Virus record (IMG/VR): IMGVR_UViG_3300011113_000338
Location: 1-34,697 of that record
Source: a virus
Strand: one strand, 5' to 3'
Length of the DNA stretch: 34,697 bases
Shown: one piece after another, positions 27,667-34,697 of the stretch
How positions within the stretch are numbered: position 1 is the first letter of the stretch
How the letters are laid out: each line of letters begins with the position of its first letter
Notes under the pieces: model-generated
The model's input: only the letters and a program-made list of their open reading frames with translations
What the model was told of the DNA's origin: nothing
Database searches by the model: none
Translations under genes and position numbers: made by a program

Positions 27667-28800
27667 ATGGCAAGAAGAAGAGGCGCATTAGCAAAAGATC
27701 CACCGTTGAGGGGGCAGGCAAGGCGAGAAGCTAAGGCTAAAGCCAGAGGGGAAGCGCCGCCGCAGCAACAGACTCAACCACGCAAAGACAACAGACAGGG
27801 CGGTCAAAGGACACAAGGCAGGCAGGCTAGGCCGTCTGGTAATAAGGCTGGCAGAGAGCCAGGGAAATTTAAGCATGCAGAAAACCAGGCTGCTTATGAT
27901 TCGCTAAATCCAAAACAACAGGCAAGGTACCGTAAGATTTTAGCTAATAAGGGCCGTGCGGCAGCTAATGCTGAATTGGCTAAAATGTCAGGTAAACAGA
28001 CAATAATGCCAGGCCAAAAACCTGCGCCAGCTGCGCCTACTGGTCCTGCTAATGAACCACCTCCAGGCACACCGTTAGAGCAGCTTACGCCTGAGCAGCA
28101 AGGCCAGGAAATGGGAGATGTTGGAGCTGGTATATTTGTAGACATGGGCGAAAAAGCAAGGCAGTTTGATCCAGCTACAATGCAGCAGAATTACGAAATG
28201 CAGTTTGGTCAAGAAAGAGAACGCTACACGCAAAATTTAATGGATCAATTTGAACGTCGTAATCAGCGTCAATTTGAGCAGCAACGGTTGGCAACGCAGC
28301 AGCAAATTGCAGAACGTGGATTAGATCCAGCATCACCTGCTGCACAAGAACTTATGCGCCAGCAAAATGAGCGTGAAGATATGGCTAGACAGGAAGCTAT
28401 GTCACAAGCTGTACAAGGTTCGTATGGTGTCCAAGCGCAAGCATTCGGACAGGCTAAAGAACAGGGCCTTATGTATGGACAAATTGCTGGTCAGTTTATG
28501 GAGCCTGCAATGCTTGGATACCAGCAAGCTGGGGCTATGAATCTTGCAGAACAGCAAGCAGCGGCAGCTATGGAGCAGCAGCGGTTAGAAGGTAGACAGC
28601 GATTGCAACAAATTCGAGCTACTCCACGAGGTGGTAGTGGAGGCGGTGGCGGTGCTCCGCAAATGTCACCATTTGAAATTCTTGAACGCAACTCTTTAAT
28701 GCAAGGTGAGCAGCCACAAATAAATCCTATTGCTGCTGGCGCACAAGGACTTGTACAGGGAGCAACAGGGCAAATAACCAGCAATTTAAATAGGCGTTAG
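27667..28800 (+). CDS. Internal virion protein (Gln-rich, shared N-terminal tag)
   Basis: A 377-aa protein. It begins ARRRGALAKDPPLRGQARRE, closely matching the start of the 25340 gene, and then has basic, Pro- and Gln-rich stretches. The middle is a strongly helical, Gln-rich region (NLMDQFERRNQRQFEQQRLATQQQIAERGLDPASP) and a Gly-rich loop near residue 323. It is probably an ejection/internal core protein because it lies between gp10-like and transglycosylase genes. Family is not recognised. Confidence 0.6.
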   Translation: MARRRGALAKDPPLRGQARREAKAKARGEAPPQQQTQPRKDNRQGGQRTQGRQARPSGNKAGREPGKFKHAENQAAYDSLNPKQQARYRKILANKGRAAANAELAKMSGKQTIMPGQKPAPAAPTGPANEPPPGTPLEQLTPEQQGQEMGDVGAGIFVDMGEKARQFDPATMQQNYEMQFGQERERYTQNLMDQFERRNQRQFEQQRLATQQQIAERGLDPASPAAQELMRQQNEREDMARQEAMSQAVQGSYGVQAQAFGQAKEQGLMYGQIAGQFMEPAMLGYQQAGAMNLAEQQAAAAMEQQRLEGRQRLQQIRATPRGGSGGGGGAPQMSPFEILERNSLMQGEQPQINPIAAGAQGLVQGATGQITSNLNRR

Positions 28801-28801
28801 C

Positions 28802-30019
28802 ATGGCAACGTTAGAAGAAGCATTATACGGCCTTAACTTTACACCAGCAGAAAATCCCTACGGTATTGCTGCAACTTCGCTAGGCCAGATAACACCAAAG
28901 CTTATCAATCCATATGGCTCTACAGGTCAAGCGATTGGTATTAGTTTAGGTTCTATATTGCTTCAATCGTTGCTAGGCTATCAGGCACGTTCACAGGCTG
29001 CACAAGAAACACTACAGCTTAACACTCTAGCCAATCAGATGCAGGAACTAACCACGCCACAAGCTAGGACTGATTTTATTACCGGCGTAGAAGATCCAAT
29101 GTACCAGAGCAGGCTATCTACGCTTGCTACAGCGTTAGGCGCTCAGGAAAGAAAAAATCTACTTGATGTAGAAAAAGCTAAGCAGTTAAAACTTGCAGAG
29201 CTTGAAGCAGCCGTATCTCCAGAAGGTAGAGCTAAGCAAGCTATGGATTTAGAGCTGCTAGCTAAGCAAGTAGGCTTACGATCTGCTGGTCAAATAGAAG
29301 TAGAAAATGTGCGAGCGCAAAATAAAGCTGCTTATCAAGCAAGACAAGCAGATATTAACAAAGCTCAAACTGAGTTTAGACAAAAACTATCTGACGCTGC
29401 TACTAAAAATAGGCTGACTGCTGCAGAGGCTGATAGTCTTGGAAAGGATTATAACGCTGCTGGAGAACTTGAAAAGTTAGCAGATGATTTATCTGCAATG
29501 TCAGAACTAGATGCAAAAGCTTCACTAAGTAGTGTTCTTGGTTCGCAGTTAGCTCAACAGACAGGAACTTTTGCAAGATATAACAGATTAAAAGCTGACT
29601 TTAGAAACAAACTGTTTGGACAATCTTTAAGCGGCGGTGAGGCTGGTTCTGCAAATTCTATTTTTGGTGAAAGTCCATTAGCAACTAAAGAAACGGCAAT
29701 TCTTGCTTTGCGAGGAATAAGTAATCAGCTTATTAATCAAGCTAAAAATAGATTGGCAGCCAAGCAAACTAATGTTCCTGATTTGTATAATATGTTTGAT
29801 GCTGCTTCTCGTGGCGAATGGCAACCAATGCAGCTTCCTAAAGAGGAGGAGGACCAGATTATCGCAGGCTCTGCTGGACCTGCCGTAACTCCTACTCCTG
29901 TAGCAATAGCGCCAGAAGAGCTTGCTAAAGTTAGAGACGCCTTAGTAAATCCTGCTGTTCCAGATACAGTTAAACAAAAAATGCGTGAAAGATTAAGACA
30001 ACTTGGCTTAAAGGAATAA
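28802..30019 (+). CDS. Internal virion (ejection) protein
   Basis: A 405-aa mostly helical protein (SILLQSLLGYQARSQAAQETLQLNTLANQMQELT, ARQADINKAQTEFRQKLSDAATKNRLTAAEADSL). Its C-terminal end is a helical bundle (KVRDALVNPAVPDTVKQKMRERLRQLGLKE). Neighbours are another internal protein and the transglycosylase-containing protein, so a role in forming the inner core or trans-envelope channel is inferred. A hydrophobic stretch (GISLGSILLQSLLG) is present near residues 48-60. Confidence 0.6.
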   Translation: MATLEEALYGLNFTPAENPYGIAATSLGQITPKLINPYGSTGQAIGISLGSILLQSLLGYQARSQAAQETLQLNTLANQMQELTTPQARTDFITGVEDPMYQSRLSTLATALGAQERKNLLDVEKAKQLKLAELEAAVSPEGRAKQAMDLELLAKQVGLRSAGQIEVENVRAQNKAAYQARQADINKAQTEFRQKLSDAATKNRLTAAEADSLGKDYNAAGELEKLADDLSAMSELDAKASLSSVLGSQLAQQTGTFARYNRLKADFRNKLFGQSLSGGEAGSANSIFGESPLATKETAILALRGISNQLINQAKNRLAAKQTNVPDLYNMFDAASRGEWQPMQLPKEEEDQIIAGSAGPAVTPTPVAIAPEELAKVRDALVNPAVPDTVKQKMRERLRQLGLKE

Positions 30020-30020
30020 C

Positions 30021-33000
30021 GTGGGAGTTTTTGACGACCTATTAGCAGAAGCTGGTTACTCTACCGAGACTCCTGGGATCTCTCCAGTTGGTCAGGCTAT
30101 AGCTACAGGCTCAGCTTTACCGTCGTACGGCACTCCGCGAATGACGCCATTTGAGGCGCAAACGTATCAGACAATGACCCCGCTCGAGGGAGCACTAATG
30201 ACGCCAGCTACGTTTGGCCAGCTACCTGCTGAGCAGCGTAGTGCTATAGAGCTTGAGTCTGAGCTTAGGCGGCAACAATTACTTGAGGCTGCACAACCAA
30301 GTTTAGCTACTCGACTAGCAGATCCGAGTGCTGCGTTTTTAATGAATCTTGGCGATACCGCAGCGCTTGGTTTTGGCTCTGAGCTTGCTTCAGCTCTAGA
30401 AGCTCCTTTTACGTCTGAAAAAACGTATGGCGACCTTATACGAGAGGCTGGAACAGCCAAGGAGCGTTTGTTTGAAACCAATCCACTAGCTTCTATAGGC
30501 GGAACTATTACAGGCGCTGCGCTACCTATATTCTTAGGTGGAGGATTGGCAGGCGCTGCAGCTACTCAGGGACGCCTCGCTCCTACGCTCGCAGAGCAGG
30601 TGGTCGCTGGCACAACTACAGCAGATATTTTAAACGCAGCTAAAGCAGCTAAGGATACTATCAACCTTGCCAAGCTTGCCGAGCTTACCAAGATTGGAGC
30701 GCTCCAAGGCGCTATTACAGGCGCTGGTGCTGCTGAGCCTACCGTAGGTGAGGATGTTCAAACTGGTCTTACCAAGCGAGCTATTGGAGCTGGCCTTGGT
30801 ACTGCGTTAGGCGCTGCTGCTCCTAGCGTAATCTCTGGAGGTCTTGCAGCAGGTAAAGGAGCTATAAGCCTAGTTACTGATTTTAAAAATACTCTTGGCA
30901 ACGTGGCAGAAAAGTTTGGCTTAAGAGAGATGTCCAAGCTTCAGGCTAATGCGGCAATTGCCGATGTTGCGGAGGGCGCTGGCATAACTGAAGCTGGTCT
31001 TAGAGCAGCTAAAGAGCAGGTTGATGCGTCTGGCAATCCACTGCTTAAACAGCTTACTACAGATGAGCTTGTCCCTACTCCAGGCGTTCAAGCATTGCGT
31101 GAGGTAGCGCAAAGTAAATCCGAAGCAGGAAGAGAAGGTTTTTGGGCGCAGGAGCAGCAGCAAATTGGCCGAGTCATGCTCGAGCTTGATAAGATTACTG
31201 ACAATATCGACATGACTGATCCTGCTGCCGCTCGAGCGGCTCAGGACAAAGCTCAGCGTTATGTTAGGCTGCGAGCACAGGAGCTAGCTAAGGAAGGCAA
31301 TAAGAAATACGAGGCGCTTCCCGATAATATTGAGTTCTCTCGTAACGCAATTAGAGAAAAGCTCGCCGATGTTTACGACAGAGTATTTGCTCCTGGTAGA
31401 GGAAAAGTATCAGAGAGCATCCAATATGCTTTTGACTACATTAACAAGCGCATGTTTCAGGAAGGCGGCAAGCTTAGCCGTAGAATGTTTGGAAAGGCTG
31501 AAGCTGCTCCAACAACTATTTCAGCTAGAGAGCTTATCGACCTGCGTAGCGGTTTACTTGCTGCTGGTAGAGATTTAGCAGAGCGTAATCCAGAGCAGGC
31601 TAGACTTGCTAATCAACTTGCTAGAGAGGTCCACGATTTTATCAAAACAGATCCTAGAATAGCTGATAAGTTTGGTGAGGCTAATAAGTTCTGGGATGAC
31701 TACATCGATACTTTCCATTCAAAGCAATTTGCTACGACAAGGGATCCAGACATTATCTCTCCTGAAAATCTCAACGCTCACATTACTGCTAATGTTTCTG
31801 CTTGGAAGAAGTGGACTAAGCAGACTGGCGGCAATCCAAAGTTATTTAAAGAGCAGCTAGCAATCGCGTTCCAAAGGTTTAGAGAGGCTGGCGTTGATGA
31901 GAAGACAATAGGCGCTCAGATTAAAGCAAAAGCGAAAGCTTTAGACGATTTAAAAAAGCTGGTCGAAAACTCTCCTGTTGCTCCGCAGCTTAAAAAAACA
32001 TACGAGCTAGCACGAGCTACACTTGATAACGTAGAAGCTTTCCTTACTAGAGCTAAAGAAGCAAAAGAGATGCTCCCAAGCTATACGGAGGCGCTGCTTA
32101 AACAGAGTGACATATCTGAGTACGCTGCTATTGCTGCTACAAATAATCCAAAAGCTGCTGGGGCTGGAAGAAAGGCATTTGATGCTGCACTGAGACAATT
32201 TGCTCGAGATAAGCTTCGTCAAGGTTTAAGCAAGGGCCTTATGGCCACTGGAGGCCTTGGTCTAGTCGGAGCTGGTTTATATGGTGGCTTCGGAGGCTCT
32301 CCAATAAGCGTTGGAGCTACAGCAGGAGCCGCAGGTTTACTAGCTGCAGCAGGTTTTCGCTCTGGTGCTGTAATGTCACGCAATGCTCAGTTGCTTAATG
32401 AGACTTTAGTAAGTGCGCTACGCAGTCCAGAAAGAATGCTTCAAGCATTTGCATCTAGAGATGCGTTACAAGCTGCTCCAAAGTCTGGAATAATTTCTGC
32501 TTTGAGTACTACTGGTAAAGGTAAGGCAACCACAAGAGGAGCTACCACGCTAGGTGCTGCTTTAGCTGGTGAGGCCGCTGATACTTATGGCGGAAAGAAA
32601 GAGCAGAAAGCTACGCCTACTCCTGCTGCTACTCCTACGCCGATAGGCTTTGAAGACTTGCTAAAAGAAGCTGAGCAGTATACTGCAAAGGCACCAGCAT
32701 CAGAAGCTGAGCCTAAGAGAACGCCATCAACTATAGAGAAGGTTGCTAATGCCTTAGTAACATCTGCAGCTAGCGAAGAGCCCAAAAAGAAATCTGCATT
32801 CCCTGTGCTTTCTGATGACAAACTAGCAAAAGTAGCTAAAGGCTACGCAATGAGTCGTGCTAAGCAGAAAGAAATTCTTGCTAAGCATTACACGCCTGCT
32901 GACGTGGAAAAGGCTGCAAGCAAACATGATAGGCTTACTCGTGCTCAAATTGCCGTGGAGAGCAATTTTAATCAGGCAGTAATAAGCAAGGCTGGCGCTA

Positions 33001-33314
33001 TTGGCGCTATGCAGATTATGCCTAAAACTGCTCAGGCTTTTAAAATTAATCCGTTTAATCTTGACGACAATATTAAAGCCGGTAAGGCGTACAGAGAGAA
33101 GCTTACCGATAGATTTAAAGACTATCGACTTGCTTTAATGGCGTACAACTGGGGAGAAGGCAACGTAAGTAAATCTCTAAAGTGGCTTAAGTCGAAAGAT
33201 ATAAAGCCGACTTACGAAAACGTGATTAGGTACGCAACTGTTTTGAAGGTACCGAAAGAGGCAAAGCAATACGCTGCTAAAGTACAAAAAGCTTACAACA
33301 AATTAGGAGAGTAA
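30021..33314 (+). CDS. Ejection protein with C-terminal lytic transglycosylase domain
   Basis: A 1097-aa internal virion protein started by GTG behind AAAGGA. Most of it is helical, with two hydrophobic Gly-rich regions at about residues 150-185 and 745-785 that could cross membranes during ejection. The last ~150 residues are an SLT transglycosylase: LTRAQIAVESNF (catalytic Glu980), KAGAIGAMQIMPKTAQAF, and LALMAYNWGEGNVSKSL. It likely cuts peptidoglycan as DNA enters. Comparable to T7 gp16, though with the enzyme at the C-terminus and not the N-terminus. Confidence 0.85.
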   Translation: MGVFDDLLAEAGYSTETPGISPVGQAIATGSALPSYGTPRMTPFEAQTYQTMTPLEGALMTPATFGQLPAEQRSAIELESELRRQQLLEAAQPSLATRLADPSAAFLMNLGDTAALGFGSELASALEAPFTSEKTYGDLIREAGTAKERLFETNPLASIGGTITGAALPIFLGGGLAGAAATQGRLAPTLAEQVVAGTTTADILNAAKAAKDTINLAKLAELTKIGALQGAITGAGAAEPTVGEDVQTGLTKRAIGAGLGTALGAAAPSVISGGLAAGKGAISLVTDFKNTLGNVAEKFGLREMSKLQANAAIADVAEGAGITEAGLRAAKEQVDASGNPLLKQLTTDELVPTPGVQALREVAQSKSEAGREGFWAQEQQQIGRVMLELDKITDNIDMTDPAAARAAQDKAQRYVRLRAQELAKEGNKKYEALPDNIEFSRNAIREKLADVYDRVFAPGRGKVSESIQYAFDYINKRMFQEGGKLSRRMFGKAEAAPTTISARELIDLRSGLLAAGRDLAERNPEQARLANQLAREVHDFIKTDPRIADKFGEANKFWDDYIDTFHSKQFATTRDPDIISPENLNAHITANVSAWKKWTKQTGGNPKLFKEQLAIAFQRFREAGVDEKTIGAQIKAKAKALDDLKKLVENSPVAPQLKKTYELARATLDNVEAFLTRAKEAKEMLPSYTEALLKQSDISEYAAIAATNNPKAAGAGRKAFDAALRQFARDKLRQGLSKGLMATGGLGLVGAGLYGGFGGSPISVGATAGAAGLLAAAGFRSGAVMSRNAQLLNETLVSALRSPERMLQAFASRDALQAAPKSGIISALSTTGKGKATTRGATTLGAALAGEAADTYGGKKEQKATPTPAATPTPIGFEDLLKEAEQYTAKAPASEAEPKRTPSTIEKVANALVTSAASEEPKKKSAFPVLSDDKLAKVAKGYAMSRAKQKEILAKHYTPADVEKAASKHDRLTRAQIAVESNFNQAVISKAGAIGAMQIMPKTAQAFKINPFNLDDNIKAGKAYREKLTDRFKDYRLALMAYNWGEGNVSKSLKWLKSKDIKPTYENVIRYATVLKVPKEAKQYAAKVQKAYNKLGE

Positions 33315-33315
33315 A

Positions 33316-34614
33316 ATGGCTTGGTCAGGTGGAACCTACACTAAAGGCAATAACGGTACAGGCGGTTGGGTTGGAGATGCGGCGTTAGGCATTACCATTG
33401 AACCTACTCGCCACGATACTCAGGATAATGACTTTGCTGCTGGCATTAACAACTGCTTAGCTAAGGACGGTCAGAACAGCATGACTAACAACCTCAACTT
33501 TGGAGGTTTTAGGCCATCAAACATTGCTGCTGGTACTGCTGCTGCTCCTGCTATCTGCGCTGGTAATGATGTTAATACAGGTATGTATTCGCCTGGTGCG
33601 GATAGAGTTGGTATTGCTACTAATGGAGTGCAAAGAGTTGAGATTGGCAGTAGCGGCGCTGTTGGAATTGGTATTGGAGGTGATGCAGATCCAGAAGGAT
33701 TTCCTGCTTACGGCGGTCCAGCTTTAACAGTAAAAGGCACAAATACTTACTCTTCGCTAAATTGTATTAGCAGAACAAACACTTCAGTAGGTTCCGCTTT
33801 ACATCTCGCTCACAGTCGTGGAACTACAGCAGGTTCAATGACTGTTCCAAATAGCGGAGATACATCTGGAATGGTTCGTTGCGTTATTGCAAATGGAACT
33901 GATTTTTATGAATGTGCGTCAATACGTTTTCTTGTTGACGGGACTCCATCAGCTACTTCAACGCCTGGCGCAATAGATTTTATGACAACAGTCGCAGGCA
34001 CTCTCGGTGTGCCTGTGCGCAGGATGCGTATTGGTGCTGATGGTTCCGTTGCAGTTGGTCGTTTTCCAACGTCAACCTTTCGTTTTGAAGTTGAAGGTTC
34101 GGACTCTACAAGTTCTAACTTTTCTTTTCGTGCTAGAAGCTCTACGGCAACGGTGTTGGCCGTTAGAAATGATGGTAGAGTTGGAATAGGAACAGAAGCT
34201 CCAAGTAATCAGCTTACGCTATCAACTGATTCGGCAGCAAAGCCAACTACCAACACATGGACAATTACATCTGATCAGCGCATTAAAACTAATGTGCAGC
34301 CATACGCAAAAGGACTTGCTGAAATCTGCCAGGTAAATCCAATTACGTATGACTATAACGGGAAAGGTGGTATCCCTGCTGGTCCTGGTGGAGTGTCGAT
34401 ACTAGCTCAAGAATTGCAGCCGATATTTCCTGAGTGTGTTGGTTCTTACAGAGCTAAACTAAATGAGGACGATGAGGCGGAAACTGACATTCTAAATTAT
34501 AACGGTCACGCTATAACGTTTGCTTTGATTAACGCAGTTAAAGAGCTAAACGCTAAAGTTGAAGCGCTTGAAGCTAAAGTTGAAAACCTAGAGGCCGTCA
34601 CTGCTGGATTATGA
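33316..34614 (+). CDS. Tail fibre/spike with S74 intramolecular chaperone
   Basis: A 432-aa host-binding protein. It has an N-terminal attachment region (SGGTYTKGNNGTGGWVGDAA), then beta-repeats with RPSNIAAGTAAAPAICAGND, TGMYSPGADRVGIATNG and repeated VGIG units. The C-terminal Peptidase_S74 chaperone has the auto-cleavage site at T318-Ser319 in ITSDQRIKTNV, then KGLAEICQVNPITYDYNG and SILAQELQPIFPECV. It ends in a coiled-coil heptad helix (VKELNAKVEALEAKVENLEAV). The S74 domain trimerises and folds the fibre, then is cut off. Stop overlaps DUF5675 ATG. Confidence 0.9.
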   Translation: MAWSGGTYTKGNNGTGGWVGDAALGITIEPTRHDTQDNDFAAGINNCLAKDGQNSMTNNLNFGGFRPSNIAAGTAAAPAICAGNDVNTGMYSPGADRVGIATNGVQRVEIGSSGAVGIGIGGDADPEGFPAYGGPALTVKGTNTYSSLNCISRTNTSVGSALHLAHSRGTTAGSMTVPNSGDTSGMVRCVIANGTDFYECASIRFLVDGTPSATSTPGAIDFMTTVAGTLGVPVRRMRIGADGSVAVGRFPTSTFRFEVEGSDSTSSNFSFRARSSTATVLAVRNDGRVGIGTEAPSNQLTLSTDSAAKPTTNTWTITSDQRIKTNVQPYAKGLAEICQVNPITYDYNGKGGIPAGPGGVSILAQELQPIFPECVGSYRAKLNEDDEAETDILNYNGHAITFALINAVKELNAKVEALEAKVENLEAVTAGL

Positions 34615-34697
34615 GACTAAGGCTTGTCAGAGTATCTGAGTACAACGGGGCTACATGTGGCGTGCTATGCGTCAATGATAGCCCTGAGTTTGTTACT
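34571..34697. repeat. Terminal direct repeat, right copy (circular contig overlap)
   Basis: Exact copy of 1-127. It holds the end of the complete tail-fibre gene (to 34614) and the first 87 bases of the DUF5675 gene (34611 onward). The window ends inside that gene, which is complete at 41-457. Confidence 0.95.
34611..34697 (+). CDS. DUF5675 protein, partial duplicate at the contig end
   Basis: The first 29 codons of the DUF5675 gene, repeated because of the circular overlap. This is not a second gene. Confidence 0.9.
   Translation, partial: MRLRLVRVSEYNGATCGVLCVNDSPEFVT

Overview
The window is one complete circular phage genome written as a linear contig. Its last 127 bases (34571-34697) repeat its first 127, so the unique circle is 34,570 bp. 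It encodes a tailed dsDNA phage with a podovirus-like head and short tail. The evidence is a large terminase, a long portal, a scaffold, an HK97-type capsid protein, P22 gp4/gp10-like connector proteins, a set of internal (ejection) proteins with a lytic transglycosylase domain, and a tail fibre with an S74 chaperone domain. There is no tape measure, sheath or long tail tube. A secreted, Cys-rich lysis protein, strong GGAG-type ribosome binding sites and a proteobacterial-style parS palindrome suggest a Gram-negative host, probably a proteobacterium. The host cannot be named from sequence alone.

Layout. (1) A late rightward block runs from 10813 to 34614 and across the circle junction to 1639. 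In order it holds small terminase, two zinc-ribbon proteins, large terminase, portal, small virion proteins and a Gly-rich adhesin, scaffold, capsid protein, capsid-associated and head-spike proteins, connectors, ejection proteins, tail fibre, then the lysis genes. Most genes touch by ATGA, TAATG or GTGA overlaps. (2) A leftward early block (5845 to 1636) holds about sixteen small genes: two nucleases, two DUF551 proteins, four proteins sharing an 'AFIAGF-AG' motif, microproteins and one odd tRNA. (3) A short rightward pair (5901-6400) starts with a helix-turn-helix regulator. It is followed by a 200-bp AT-rich palindromic region and a terminator-ended structured RNA candidate. (4) A second leftward early block (10033 to 6752) holds a RecT/Bet annealing protein, a gp88-family protein and several small genes, with its own promoter, operator-like palindromes and terminator. 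(5) A Cro/Xre-like gene at 10151 reads rightward.

I recognise no integrase, DNA polymerase, primase, helicase or replication initiator. DNA replication therefore probably relies on the host, helped by the RecT annealase and resolvase-like nucleases. The most notable signal is a perfect 16-bp ParB-type parS palindrome directly after the Xre stop codon, with a second related 17-bp palindrome 10 bp further on and no parA or parB gene in the genome. This suggests that the phage, perhaps a plasmid-like temperate element, uses the host ParABS machinery. Other unusual signals are a possible small RNA complementary to the phage's own early ribosome binding sites, a very strong G-tract in front of terL, and a twin palindromic promoter element shared by two early promoters.
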